Positions 24,940 through 34,309 of a stretch of 64,000 bases of DNA are shown in pieces (the stretch's first letter is position 1; the number at the start of each line of letters is the position of its first letter). The position numbers and the translations under genes are program-made. The notes below the pieces were generated by a model that ran no database searches, was not told the DNA's origin, and saw only the letters and a program-made list of their open reading frames with translations. Origin of the DNA: SSSZ01 sp016790965 (GTDB lineage: Bacteria; Pseudomonadota; Gammaproteobacteria; Burkholderiales; Rhodocyclaceae); contig JAEUNZ010000006.1 in NCBI GenBank assembly GCA_016790965.1, forward strand, positions 41,589 to 105,588, in the 5' to 3' direction.

Positions 24940-25915
24940 GATTCCGCCCAAGTCCCGGCCCGTGGACCTGGCCCTGGCGCCGGTGGACAACGCCCTGCTG
25001 GCCAATCTGTGCGGCGCCCTGGACGAGAACATCCGCCAGATCGAGACGGCCTTCGATGTCGCCATCTCCCGCCGCGGCGAGCGTTTCACCGTGCGCGGTG
25101 ACCATGCCCAGAAGGCGGCCCAGGCCATCGAACACTTCTACGTTCTGGCCCGCCAGCCCCTGACGGTGGACGACATTCAGCTGGGCCTCATCGAGCTGAT
25201 CAACGCCCCGGTGCGCCGGGTGTCCAGCGGCGAAAGTCCGGTGGACGGACCGCAGCTCATTACCAGGAAGGCCGAGCTTCATGGCCGCACGCCGCGGCAG
25301 ATCGAATATCTGAAGGCCATCCAGGCCCACGACATCACCTTCGGCATCGGACCTGCCGGCACCGGCAAGACCTACCTCGCGGTGGCCAGTGCCGTGGATG
25401 CTTTCGAACGCGACCTGGTCGAACGCATCATCCTCACCCGTCCGGCGGTGGAGGCCGGCGAGCGCCTCGGCTTCCTGCCCGGCGATCTGGCCCAGAAGGT
25501 GGACCCGTATCTGCGACCACTTTACGACGCCCTCTACGACCTCATGGGCTACGACCGCGTCTCCAAGCTCTACGAAAAGGGCGCCATCGAAATTGCCCCC
25601 CTGGCCTTCATGCGCGGCCGCACCCTCAACCACGCCTTCATCATTCTCGACGAAGCCCAGAACACCACGCCGGAACAGATGAAGATGTTCCTTACCCGCA
25701 TCGGCATTGGCGCCAAGGCGGTGGTCACCGGCGACCTCACCCAGGTGGACCTGCCCAAGGGCCAGAAGAGCGGCCTGCGCGAAGCCCGCGAGGTGCTCAA
25801 AGAAGTGCGCGGCCTGGCCTTTACCGAATTCCTCAAGGAAGACGTCGTCCGCCACCCCCTGGTGGCGCGCATCGTCGCCGCCTACGAAATTCATGGCAAT
25901 CAGCAGAAGGCTTAA
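24920..25915 (+). CDS. ybeZ: PhoH-like ATPase (YbeZ)
   Basis: A 331-residue PhoH-family P-loop ATPase: Walker A FGIGPAGTGKTYLA (about residue 140), TRPAVEAGERLGFLPGD, Walker B HAFIILDEAQNTTPEQMKMF and VVTGDLTQVDLPKGQ. YbeZ partners with the RNase YbeY in RNA metabolism. The start is TTG at 24920 with GAGGGGCGA eight bases upstream, inside the end of miaB. It ends 22 bases after the ybeY start codon. Confidence 0.93.
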   Translation: MSSAKAKIPPKSRPVDLALAPVDNALLANLCGALDENIRQIETAFDVAISRRGERFTVRGDHAQKAAQAIEHFYVLARQPLTVDDIQLGLIELINAPVRRVSSGESPVDGPQLITRKAELHGRTPRQIEYLKAIQAHDITFGIGPAGTGKTYLAVASAVDAFERDLVERIILTRPAVEAGERLGFLPGDLAQKVDPYLRPLYDALYDLMGYDRVSKLYEKGAIEIAPLAFMRGRTLNHAFIILDEAQNTTPEQMKMFLTRIGIGAKAVVTGDLTQVDLPKGQKSGLREAREVLKEVRGLAFTEFLKEDVVRHPLVARIVAAYEIHGNQQKA

Positions 25916-26342
25916 CCTCTCGGTGCAATACGCCTGCAACGATGCGGACGTACCCTTGCGGGCGGAACTGCGGCGCTGGGCCCGGGCAGCGCTGGAGGGG
26001 GGCGGCGCGGTGGTCATCCGGTTCGTCGCTGCCGACGAGGGGCGCACCCTCAATCGCGACTACCGGCAGAAGGATTACGCCACCAACGTGCTTTCTTTTC
26101 CCTACGAGGTCGAGCCGGCCGTTGTCGGCGACATGGTCATCTGCCCCGACGTGGTAACCCGGGAGGCGGCGGAGCAGGGCAAGGTCGTGGCCGCTCACTA
26201 CGCCCACCTGGTGGTGCATGGTATGCTGCACCTCCAAGGGTGGGACCATGACAACGACGATGATGCCGCCGCGATGGAGGCGGAGGAGAAACGGATTCTC
26301 GCCGATCTGGGCTTTCCGGACCCATACAGCAGTGAGGGGTAA
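25893..26342 (+). CDS. ybeY: Endoribonuclease YbeY
   Basis: A 149-residue metallo-RNase with the zinc motif LVVHGMLHLQGWDHD (H3xH5xH) and the preceding RDYRQKDYATNVLSFPYE and GDMVICPDVV. It acts in 16S rRNA maturation and ribosome quality control. I place the start at ATG 25893, overlapping phoH; the frame is open further upstream only because of overlap with phoH. Length agrees with the family. Confidence 0.95.
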   Translation: MAISRRLNLSVQYACNDADVPLRAELRRWARAALEGGGAVVIRFVAADEGRTLNRDYRQKDYATNVLSFPYEVEPAVVGDMVICPDVVTREAAEQGKVVAAHYAHLVVHGMLHLQGWDHDNDDDAAAMEAEEKRILADLGFPDPYSSEG

Positions 26343-26405
26343 GGAGTGAGGGGTAAGGAGTGGCCACCTGCCTTGGTTCCTCACCCCTCACTCCTCACTC
26401 CTCCC
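26332..26405. repeat. Short direct and inverted repeat cluster between ybeY and corC
   Basis: Near the ybeY stop, GTGAGGGGTAAGGA occurs twice in tandem. About 35 bases later the complementary series CCTCACCCCTCACTCCTCAC follows, so the gap can fold into a long hairpin. There is no T-run. It may be a slipped-strand repeat or an mRNA processing hairpin. Confidence 0.6.
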
Positions 26406-26418
26406 AGCTCATCGCGCC

Positions 26419-27276
26419 ATGGACCCTTCCCCCAGTTCGCAAAAACCCAGCTTTTTTGAACGGCTCTCCTCCTTGCTCCTGCGCGAGCCGGAGGACCGCG
26501 AACAGCTGATGCAGCTCCTGCACTCGGCCTACGAAAAGAACCTGATGGACGCCGACGCCCTCACCATCATCGAGGGCGCTTTGGCCACCTCCGAAACCCG
26601 CGTCACCGACGTCATGGTGCCCCGGGCCCAGATGGACGTGGTCGATGTGGATGACCCCATCGACGACATCATCGCCGTGGTGATCGATGCCGCCCACTCC
26701 CGCTTCCCGGTGGTGGACGGCGATCGCGACAAGGTGCTCGGCATCCTGCTGGCCAAGGATCTGCTTCGGCTCCATACGGAAAAGGATTTCGACCTGCGTG
26801 ACTGGCTGCGGCCGGCGGTGTTCATCCCCGAATCCAAGCGCCTCAACGTCTTGCTGCGGGAATTCCGCGTCTCCCGCAACCACATGGCCATCGTGGTCAA
26901 CGAATATGGCGGCGTCGCCGGACTGGTGACCATCGAGGACGTACTGGAACAGATCGTCGGCGACATCGAGGACGAATACGACTTCGACGAAGCCCACGAC
27001 AACATCCGCCAGGATGCCTCGGGCCGCTATCGGGTCAAGGCCCGCACCGAGATCGCCGATTTCAACGCGGCCTTCGGCACCACCTACTCCGACGAGGAGT
27101 GCGATACCGTGGGCGGCCTCGTGCTGCGCCACCTGGGCCGGGTGCCCAAGCGCAACGAGATCATGGAGATCGACGGCACCCGCTTCCAGGTGCTGCGGGC
27201 CGACAGCCGCCGCCTGTATACCCTCCTGGTTGACCGCCCAGCGGCGCCAGCCGGTGCCGAGTCCGCAACGGCCTGA
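26419..27276 (+). CDS. corC: CorC-family protein with CBS domains and transporter-associated domain
   Basis: A 285-residue cytoplasmic protein: TRVTDVMVPRAQMDVVDVDDPIDDI starts the first CBS domain, the second ends NHMAIVVNEYGGVAGLVTIEDVLEQIVGDIEDEYD, and a CorC_HlyC domain (about residues 205-275) reads RYRVKARTEIADFNAAFG. Family members are tied to magnesium/cobalt efflux, but the mechanism is unsettled. The C terminus overlaps the lnt start. It keeps the conserved ybeY-corC-lnt order. Confidence 0.94.
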   Translation: MDPSPSSQKPSFFERLSSLLLREPEDREQLMQLLHSAYEKNLMDADALTIIEGALATSETRVTDVMVPRAQMDVVDVDDPIDDIIAVVIDAAHSRFPVVDGDRDKVLGILLAKDLLRLHTEKDFDLRDWLRPAVFIPESKRLNVLLREFRVSRNHMAIVVNEYGGVAGLVTIEDVLEQIVGDIEDEYDFDEAHDNIRQDASGRYRVKARTEIADFNAAFGTTYSDEECDTVGGLVLRHLGRVPKRNEIMEIDGTRFQVLRADSRRLYTLLVDRPAAPAGAESATA

Positions 27277-28717
27277 GCGGCCGGCCCTGCGGGCCGCCCT
27301 CGCGGCGCTGACGGGCGCGGCCGGGGTGCTCGCCTTCGAGCCCTTCGGCCTGTTCTGGTTGGCCCCCGGGGTACTCCTGGGCCTTTTATGGCTTTGGGAC
27401 AGCGCTCCGGGCGCTCGGCAGGCCGCCCGGGAAGGCTTTGCCTTTGGCCTAGGGTTCTTCCTTCTCGGTGTTTCCTGGATTTACGTCAGTCTTTCCGTCT
27501 TCGGTGGCATGCCTGTCTGGATGGCGGCCCCGGCCACTTTTCTCTTCTGTGCTGCGATGGCGCTCTACTACGCCCTCGCGGCCAGTCTCTATCGCCGCTG
27601 GCGGCCGCAAGGGGCGCTCGGAAGAGCCCTGGCCTTCGCTTCCCTAATCGCCCTGGCCGACTGGTTGCGGGGTTGGCTGGGTACGGGTTTCCCGTGGCTG
27701 GCCTGGGGCTATTCCCAGGCTCCGCCGAGTCCCCTGGCCGGCTACGCGCCGGTGGTCGGTGTCTACGGGGTAGGTTTTGTCCTCGCCCTGGCGTCGGCCT
27801 TGTTGCTCCAGGTTCGTCGGGGTGTGCTGGTGGCCGCAGGCTGCGTCGCCCTCGGCGCGGTCCTTGGCGGCGTCTCCTGGACGCGGCCCGTGGGCGAAGC
27901 CGTCAGCGTGGCACTGGTGCAGGGCAACGTTCCCCAGGAACTGAAATGGCGGCCGGAACAGTTTTTCGCCACCTTAGCGCGCTATCGGCAATTGGTGGCG
28001 GGAAACCCCGCTCGTCTGGTCGTGCTGCCGGAAACCGCCGTTCCTGCCTTTCTCGACGCCGTTCCACCCGAATTCCTGAGCGACCTGAAGCGACTGGCCT
28101 TGGCCAATGGGGGCGACATTCTGTTCGGCACGGTGACCGGCGACAGTGAGCGCTACTGGAACAGTGCGGTCAGCCTGGGGGCTTCGGCCTCTCAGACCTA
28201 CAGCAAATCCCATCTGGTGCCCTTCGGCGAGTTTATCCCGCCCGGGTTTTCCTGGTTCCTGCGCTGGGCGGATATCCCCATGTCCGAATTCGCCCGTGGC
28301 CCCGAGGTGCAGCGCCCCCTCGCCTTGGCGGGGCTCAGGGTGGCGGTCGATATTTGTTACGAGGACGTTTTCGGCGAGGAAATCATCCGTAGTCTGCCCG
28401 AGGCGGGTATCCTCGCCAATCTATCCAATACCGCCTGGTACGGGCGCTCCTTCGCCCAGCCCCAGCATCTCCAGATTGCCCGCCTGCGGGCGCTGGAAAC
28501 CGGACGCCCCGTTCTGCGGGCGACCAATACCGGAATGACGGCCGTGGTGAACCCCGACGGCAGCGTCGCGGCCAGCCTGCCTGCTTTTTCCCAGGGGGTG
28601 CTGCACTCGGAGATTCGGGCCTACGAAGGAGTGACGCCCTATGCCCGGTTGGGCAACCTGGCCTTCCTCATCCTGGCCTTCGCCGCCCTCGTGGCGGGAA
28701 GGGCCTTCACAAGATAG
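27254..28717 (+). CDS. lnt: Apolipoprotein N-acyltransferase
   Basis: A 487-residue inner-membrane enzyme. About six N-terminal membrane segments (residues 15-200) precede a nitrilase-like periplasmic domain with the catalytic triad in LPETAVPAF (Glu), YSKSHLVPFGE (Lys) and VAVDICYEDVFGE (Cys). A last membrane span ends the protein. It adds the third acyl chain to lipoproteins. I take GTG 27254 as start because it gives normal length; the frame remains open upstream inside corC, so other starts (for example TTG near 27230) are possible. Confidence 0.93.
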   Translation: MPSPQRPERPALRAALAALTGAAGVLAFEPFGLFWLAPGVLLGLLWLWDSAPGARQAAREGFAFGLGFFLLGVSWIYVSLSVFGGMPVWMAAPATFLFCAAMALYYALAASLYRRWRPQGALGRALAFASLIALADWLRGWLGTGFPWLAWGYSQAPPSPLAGYAPVVGVYGVGFVLALASALLLQVRRGVLVAAGCVALGAVLGGVSWTRPVGEAVSVALVQGNVPQELKWRPEQFFATLARYRQLVAGNPARLVVLPETAVPAFLDAVPPEFLSDLKRLALANGGDILFGTVTGDSERYWNSAVSLGASASQTYSKSHLVPFGEFIPPGFSWFLRWADIPMSEFARGPEVQRPLALAGLRVAVDICYEDVFGEEIIRSLPEAGILANLSNTAWYGRSFAQPQHLQIARLRALETGRPVLRATNTGMTAVVNPDGSVAASLPAFSQGVLHSEIRAYEGVTPYARLGNLAFLILAFAALVAGRAFTR

Positions 28718-28729
28718 GATGGGAGTGGG

Positions 28730-29425
28730 TCAGACGTTACCCCGAAGGCGCAGCGCGGCCTGCTCTAGTCGCTGCTTCTCGGCCAGGACCTTGCCCGAAT
28801 AGCGGCGGTCCGGGTCGCTCAGGGCGCCGCCGAATTGCTGCAAGCCTTCCGTCACGCCACCGTAGCGCTGAATCGAATCCTTGAGGACGCGAGCGCCAAC
28901 CTGCACATTGGTCAGAGGATCGAGAAAAGGAAGATTTCCGGCGTCTTCGGGCAGCTTGTCCTTGTGGTAACGGGGCATGACCTGCATCAGGCCCTGCGCG
29001 CCGGCCGTGCTTTGGGAAAGCGGATTGAACCCGGATTCGACGCCGATCACCGCGATGATGAGCAGGGGATCTAGACGCAGGTCCCGTCCCGTGGCCTGCG
29101 CCGTGACGAAAATCGGCTCCAGCGCCTCGGTCGAGACGCGGTAGCGACGACTCACATAATCCAGCGCGCTCCGCATGCGGGGCGTCAGAGCCTCGGCCGG
29201 GCGGTCCGCGTCCGAGGGTTCTTCGGCGGGGCGGCCAAAGCTGCCGGCGATGGCCTCCGGAAGCAGGGCGCGCGCGCCGTCGACGATGCCGGTCTGGCCT
29301 TGGTACAGGCTCACCAGGCCGATGATCAACACAGTTCCGGCGGCCATCAGGGCGGCCTGGAAGAAGTTGAGTAGGGCCGAGGTGGCGCGCAACAGATTGG
29401 GCGATAGAGCTGCCGTTGCGATCAT
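28730..29425 (-). CDS. Membrane-anchored lytic transglycosylase (SLT domain)
   Basis: A 231-residue protein with one N-terminal membrane anchor (LNFFQAALMAAGTVLIIGLVSL) and a C-terminal SLT fold from about residue 105: DPLLIIAVIGVESGFNPLSQSTAGAQGLMQVMP, in which ES is the catalytic Glu pair, and NVQVGARVLKDSIQRYGG. It cleaves peptidoglycan glycan strands. AAGGAG lies six bases before ATG 29425, better than the GTG at 29449. It is convergent with lnt and divergent from glyQ. Confidence 0.88.
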   Translation of the reverse strand: MIATAALSPNLLRATSALLNFFQAALMAAGTVLIIGLVSLYQGQTGIVDGARALLPEAIAGSFGRPAEEPSDADRPAEALTPRMRSALDYVSRRYRVSTEALEPIFVTAQATGRDLRLDPLLIIAVIGVESGFNPLSQSTAGAQGLMQVMPRYHKDKLPEDAGNLPFLDPLTNVQVGARVLKDSIQRYGGVTEGLQQFGGALSDPDRRYSGKVLAEKQRLEQAALRLRGNV

Positions 29426-29800
29426 GCGATTCTCCTTGACTGTTGCCACTGCGGGGATGATCTCCCGTCAGCGAACGGTTACAGGGGGTGTGACTTCGTT
29501 CGATGCCGGCAAGGCGAGAATCCTGGGTGGCCGGGCGGGGGCGGTGGGAACCTGCTGTGAAGGTGCCCCGCAGAACGATGTTGCACCGCAGCAGATTCGC
29601 AGTCTATTGATTTGGTGCTGGTTTGTCAAACATGCCGCTTTCCGCGCGGGGTGGTGGTTGTGCGGCGCGGTATGGCGGAAAGCCCCGCGCAGGGGCGCTT
29701 GGGGGGTGACGGGGTTTCTTGTTTCTGGCCCGGCGGGTGCCTGCCGGCAAGGGGGAAAAACAAGTAAAATTCAAGGCTTTCCGTCTCTTCAAGTGCGTCC

Positions 29801-30898
29801 ATGAGCTCTTCGCTTGCAACTCCTTCCGCGGCGGCGACCGCGGGACAGAATTCCCCGTCCTCCCGTACGGCTATTCCCGCTGCAGGAGGGGGCGCCGCGG
29901 TAGCCCGGAAGCCCCTCTTGGGTTCCGACCTCACGGCCGTGGACGGCCAGGAGTCTGCGCTGAAACGAAAGCCGAGTTTTCAGGAAGTCATCCTGCGCCT
30001 GCAGGAATACTGGAGCCAACAGGGCTGCGCCCTGCTGCAGCCTTACGACATGGAGGTCGGCGCCGGCACCAGCCATACCGCTACCTTTCTGCGCGCTCTC
30101 GGTCCCGAGCCCTGGAAGGCCGCCTACGTCCAGCCCTCCCGCCGGCCCAAGGACGGCCGCTACGGCGAAAATCCCAACCGCATGCAGCATTACTACCAGT
30201 ATCAGGTGGTCCTGAAGCCGGCCCCCGAGAACATCCTCGAGCTGTACCTCGGCTCCCTGGAGGCCCTCGGTTTCGACCTCAAGCAGAACGACGTGCGCTT
30301 CGTCGAGGACGACTGGGAGAATCCGACCCTGGGCGCCTGGGGCCTGGGCTGGGAAGTGTGGATGAACGGCATGGAGGTGACCCAGTTCACCTACTTCCAG
30401 CAGGTGGGCGGCATCGACTGCAAACCCATCACCGGTGAAATCACCTATGGTCTGGAGCGTCTCGCCATGTACCTGCAGGGCGTGGAAAACGTCTTCGACC
30501 TGACCTGGACCGAGGGCCTCACCTACGGCGACGTCTATCACCAGAACGAGGTCGAGCAGTCGGCCTACAATTTCGAGCATTCCGACGCCGATTTCCTGTT
30601 CACCGCTTTCGGCGCCCACGAGAAGCAGGCCCAGCACCTGATGGGCGCCCAATTGGCGCTGCCCGCCTACGAACAGGTGCTGAAGGCCGCCCACACCTTC
30701 AACCTGCTGGACGCCCGCGGCGCCATCTCCGTCACCGAGCGGGCCGCCTACATCGGCCGCATCCGCAATCTGGCCCGCGCCGTTGCCCAGAGCTATGTCG
30801 ACAGTCGCGCCCGCCTGGGCTTCCCCATGGCGCCGAAGGCCTGGGCCGCCGAAGTGCTGGCCAAGCACGAAGAACAGAACGCCAAGAAAGCCGCCTGA
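29801..30898 (+). CDS. glyQ: Glycyl-tRNA synthetase alpha subunit
   Basis: A 365-residue protein whose residues about 57-360 match GlyQ closely: SFQEVILRLQEYWSQQGCALLQPYDMEVGAGT, YVQPSRRPKDGRYGENPNR, GWEVWMNGMEVTQFTYFQQ and GDVYHQNEVEQSAYNFE. It forms an alpha2beta2 enzyme with GlyS. The first 55 residues are a low-complexity Ser/Ala/Gly extension absent from typical GlyQ (about 300 residues). No better internal ATG exists; GTG 29939 is a candidate start but has no ribosome site either. glyS starts two bases after the stop. Confidence 0.95.
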   Translation: MSSSLATPSAAATAGQNSPSSRTAIPAAGGGAAVARKPLLGSDLTAVDGQESALKRKPSFQEVILRLQEYWSQQGCALLQPYDMEVGAGTSHTATFLRALGPEPWKAAYVQPSRRPKDGRYGENPNRMQHYYQYQVVLKPAPENILELYLGSLEALGFDLKQNDVRFVEDDWENPTLGAWGLGWEVWMNGMEVTQFTYFQQVGGIDCKPITGEITYGLERLAMYLQGVENVFDLTWTEGLTYGDVYHQNEVEQSAYNFEHSDADFLFTAFGAHEKQAQHLMGAQLALPAYEQVLKAAHTFNLLDARGAISVTERAAYIGRIRNLARAVAQSYVDSRARLGFPMAPKAWAAEVLAKHEEQNAKKAA

Positions 30899-30900
30899 AC

Positions 30901-33003
30901 ATGAAGAACCTGCTCGTTGAACTGTTCGTCGAGGAACTCCCGCCCAAGGCCCTGAAGAAATTGGGCGAAGCCTTCGCCCTGGCCCTCGGCGAATCCCTCA
31001 AGACCCAGGGCCTCGCCCCGGCGCACGCCGTCGTTACCGCCTACGCGTCGCCCCGTCGGCTGGCCGCCCACGTCAGCGGTGTCGTTGCCGCTGCCGCCGA
31101 CAAGCCGGTGGTGCAGAAGCTGATGCCCGTAGCCGTGGGCCTCGACGCCGCCGGCAACGCCACCCCGGCGCTGTTGAAGAAGCTCGCCGCCCTGGGCGCC
31201 AACGCTTCCGTCGTGCCGCAACTGCGCCGCGAATCCGACGGCAAGGCCGAGGTGCTCTTCTACGATAGCCTGGCCAAGGGCGCAACCCTGGCCGAAGGCC
31301 TGCAGAAGGCCATCGAGTCGGCGCTCGCCGCCTTGCCCATCCCCAAGGTCATGAGCTACCAGCTGCAGGACGGCTGGAGCAGCGTGCATTTCGTGCGCCC
31401 CGCCCACCGTCTGGTGGCCCTGCAAGGCGCCGACGTGGTGCCGGTTTCCGTCCTCGGCCTGGAATCCGGCCGCGCGACCCAGGGCCATCGCTTCGAGGCC
31501 GCCGTCGAGCCCGTTGTGTTCGCCGACGCCGACAGTTACGCCGAAACCCTGAGGCGTGACGGTGCCGTCATCGCCAGCTTCGCCGAACGTCGGGCCGAGA
31601 TCGCCCGCCAGTTGGGCGTCGCCGCCGAGAAGGCCGGCGGCAGGCCCATCGAGGACGAGGCCCTGCTCGACGAAGTCACCGCCCTAGTGGAGCGCCCGAA
31701 CGTGCTTATCGGCCAGTTCGAGGAGGAATTCCTGGCGGTGCCGCAGGAGTGCCTGATACTTACGATGAAGGCCAACCAGAAGTATTTTCCGCTGCTGGAT
31801 GCCCGGGGCAAGCTGACTAACAAGTTCCTGGTGGTGAGCAACATCTGCCCGGCCGATCCCAGCGCCGTCATCGGCGGCAACGAGCGGGTAGTGCGCCCCC
31901 GGCTCGCCGACGCCAAATTCTTCTTCGACCAGGACCGTAAGAAGACGCTGGAATCCCGCGTCCTCGGCCTGGCCAAGGTGGTCTATCACAACAAGCTGGG
32001 TACCCAGGGCGAGCGGGTGCAGCGGGTCTGCGCCATCGCCAAGGCCGTCGGCGAAGCCCTGGGCGGCGAATCCCTGGCGTTGCAGGCCGAGCAGGCCGCA
32101 CTGCTGGCCAAGGCCGACCTGCTGACCGACATGGTGGGCGAATTCCCGGAACTGCAGGGCATCATGGGCCGCTACTACGCGCTCCACGACGGCCTGGCGC
32201 CGGAAATCGCCGATGCCGTCGAGGACCATTACAAGCCCCGCTTTGCTGGCGACAGCCTGCCACGCGGCAAGGTAGGAACTGTCGTCGCCCTGGCCGACAA
32301 GCTGGAAACCCTGGTCGGTATGTTCGGCATCGGACAGATTCCCACCGGCGACAAGGATCCCTTCGCCCTGCGCCGGCATGCGCTGGGCGTCATCCGCATG
32401 CTGAGCGAGGGCGACCTGGATTTGCCCCTGGATCGCCTGCTGGCTACCGCCACCGCCCCCTTCGCGGCGCTCGATGGCTTCAAGGCCAACGACGCCGCCC
32501 TGGCCGACTTCATCTACGACCGCCTGGCCAGCAGTCTCAAGGACCAGGGCTACACCGCCCAGGAGGTCGACTCCGTGGTCTCTCAGCGGCCCCAGCGTCT
32601 GGGCGACATCGCCAAGCGTCTCGCCGCCGTGCGCGCCTTCGCCGCCCTGCCGGAAGCCGCCGCCCTGGCCGCTGCCAATAAGCGTGTGGGCAACATCCTC
32701 AAGAAGGTGGAAGGGGGGGTGGCGGCCAAGGTCGATGCGGCGGTACTCAAGGAAAACGCCGAAATTGCCCTCAATGGGGCCTTGCAATCGATCAAACCTC
32801 GGGCCGACGCCGCCTTCGCCGCCGGCGACTACACCGCTTCGCTCCAGTCCCTGGCGGCCCTCAAGGCGCCTGTGGATACCTTCTTCGACCAGGTCATGGT
32901 CAATGCCGACGATCCGGCGCTACGCGCCAACCGGCAAGGTCTTCTGGCGACGCTGCACGAAGCCATGAACCGGGTGGCGGACCTGTCGAAGCTTTCTGCC
33001 TGA
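30901..33003 (+). CDS. glyS: Glycyl-tRNA synthetase beta subunit
   Basis: A 700-residue protein beginning NLLVELFVEELPPKALKKLGEAFA, with LTMKANQKYFPLLDARGKLTNKFLVVSN, NERVVRPRLADAKFFFDQDRK and VGTVVALADKLETLVGMFGIG, all GlyS landmarks. The C terminus has the DALR-like anticodon-binding region ending FFDQVMVNADDPALRANRQGLL. It pairs with GlyQ to charge tRNA-Gly. Length is as expected. Confidence 0.97.
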   Translation: MKNLLVELFVEELPPKALKKLGEAFALALGESLKTQGLAPAHAVVTAYASPRRLAAHVSGVVAAAADKPVVQKLMPVAVGLDAAGNATPALLKKLAALGANASVVPQLRRESDGKAEVLFYDSLAKGATLAEGLQKAIESALAALPIPKVMSYQLQDGWSSVHFVRPAHRLVALQGADVVPVSVLGLESGRATQGHRFEAAVEPVVFADADSYAETLRRDGAVIASFAERRAEIARQLGVAAEKAGGRPIEDEALLDEVTALVERPNVLIGQFEEEFLAVPQECLILTMKANQKYFPLLDARGKLTNKFLVVSNICPADPSAVIGGNERVVRPRLADAKFFFDQDRKKTLESRVLGLAKVVYHNKLGTQGERVQRVCAIAKAVGEALGGESLALQAEQAALLAKADLLTDMVGEFPELQGIMGRYYALHDGLAPEIADAVEDHYKPRFAGDSLPRGKVGTVVALADKLETLVGMFGIGQIPTGDKDPFALRRHALGVIRMLSEGDLDLPLDRLLATATAPFAALDGFKANDAALADFIYDRLASSLKDQGYTAQEVDSVVSQRPQRLGDIAKRLAAVRAFAALPEAAALAAANKRVGNILKKVEGGVAAKVDAAVLKENAEIALNGALQSIKPRADAAFAAGDYTASLQSLAALKAPVDTFFDQVMVNADDPALRANRQGLLATLHEAMNRVADLSKLSA

Positions 33004-33011
33004 AGCCCAAC

Positions 33012-33563
33012 ATGCCCACCAAACTCGTCATCCTCGACCGCGACGGCGTCATCAACGTCGATTCACCCAATTACATCAAGAGTCCGGAGGAGTGGAAGCC
33101 GATTCCGGGAAGCCTGGAGGCCATCGCCCGGCTCAACCAGGCGGGGTACCGGGTGGTCGTGGCGACCAATCAGTCCGGCGTGGGGCGGGGCCTCTTCGAC
33201 ATGGATACCCTGAACGCCATCCACGAAAAGATGCACAAGGCGCTCTTTGCTGCCGGGGGACGGGTCGACGCCATCTTCTACTGCCCCCATGGAGCGGATT
33301 CGGCTTGTGAGTGCCGCAAACCCAAGGCGGGCATGTTCCGGCGCATTTCGGACACCCTGAACGTTAACCTGAAGGGCGTTCCTGCGGTTGGCGATTCGCT
33401 GCGCGATTTGCAGGCCTGCTCCATCCTTGGCTGCCAGCCCATCCTGGTATTGACCGGAAAAGGCCAGAAGACCAGCAGCGAAGGTCAGCTGCCCGAGGGA
33501 ACCCTTGAGTTCGCGAATCTGGCGACAGTGGTCGACTGGCTGTTGAGGGGGCGCTCCGCATGA
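33012..33563 (+). CDS. gmhB: D-glycero-beta-D-manno-heptose 1,7-bisphosphate 7-phosphatase
   Basis: A 183-residue HAD phosphatase: nucleophile motif VILDRDGVIN, motif II ATNQSGVGRG, the zinc-site region YCPHGADSACECRKPKAGM, and acidic motif VGDSLRDL. It supplies ADP-heptose for LPS inner core. The gene overlaps the following acyltransferase by four bases. This order after glyS is typical of betaproteobacteria. Confidence 0.93.
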   Translation: MPTKLVILDRDGVINVDSPNYIKSPEEWKPIPGSLEAIARLNQAGYRVVVATNQSGVGRGLFDMDTLNAIHEKMHKALFAAGGRVDAIFYCPHGADSACECRKPKAGMFRRISDTLNVNLKGVPAVGDSLRDLQACSILGCQPILVLTGKGQKTSSEGQLPEGTLEFANLATVVDWLLRGRSA

Positions 33564-34309
33564 TCGTCATTCGTTCCGCCCTGTTCATGGCCTGGGTCAT
33601 CGTCCTGACCGTGGTGCTGGCGCCGTTCATCATCCTATTCGCTCTGCTTGGGGCGCGGGGCGCCGCCTTTCGTGTCGTCGCCCTTTGGCGCCGCGGGTTC
33701 CTGGGAGCGGTGGCGCTGATTCTCGGTATCGGCTGCCGAGTCCTGGGGCGTGAGAACATGCCCGCAGAGCCCTCCGTCATTCTGGCCAAGCACCAGTCGG
33801 CCTGGGAGACCGTGGCCTTGCAGGAGCTGGTTCCTTCGGGGTCCAACTGTGTCTTCGTGCTCAAGAAGGAACTGCTGCGGCTGCCCTTCTTCGGGTGGTC
33901 CCTGGCGGCCATGCGTCACATCTCCATCGATCGCACGGCAGGCAGGCAGGCCCTGGATCAGGTCGTCGAACAGGGGCGCGAGCGGCTGGCAGACGGCTGC
34001 TACGTCATCGTCTTTCCCGAAGGGACGCGGGTCGCGCCGGGACAGAAACGGCGCTACAAGGTCGGCGGCGCCTACCTGGCCAACCATGTCGGCTGCAAGG
34101 TCGTCCCGGTGGCCCACGATGCCGGCGAGCTGTGGCCCCGCCAGGCCTTCCTCAAGCGCCCCGGGACCATCACGGTCAGCATCGGCCCGGCCTTCGATGC
34201 GACGGGACTCTCGGAACAGGAAATCAACGATCGCGCCGAGGCCTGGATCGAGGGCGAAATGCGCCGCATCTCGCCCCACCGTTATCCGGAAACCGGTGGC
34301 GCTGCCTGA
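33560..34309 (+). CDS. 1-acyl-sn-glycerol-3-phosphate acyltransferase (PlsC family)
   Basis: A 249-residue membrane enzyme with an N-terminal hydrophobic segment (LFMAWVIVLTVVLAPFIILFALL), motif I ILAKHQSAWET, motif III VIVFPEGTRVAPG and VPVAHDAGELW. Motif I reads HxxxxE rather than the usual HxxxxD, a variant shared by a PlsC subgroup next to gmhB. It acylates lysophosphatidic acid to phosphatidic acid. It overlaps gmhB (ATGA) and the next gene (14 bases). Confidence 0.92.
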   Translation: MIVIRSALFMAWVIVLTVVLAPFIILFALLGARGAAFRVVALWRRGFLGAVALILGIGCRVLGRENMPAEPSVILAKHQSAWETVALQELVPSGSNCVFVLKKELLRLPFFGWSLAAMRHISIDRTAGRQALDQVVEQGRERLADGCYVIVFPEGTRVAPGQKRRYKVGGAYLANHVGCKVVPVAHDAGELWPRQAFLKRPGTITVSIGPAFDATGLSEQEINDRAEAWIEGEMRRISPHRYPETGGAA

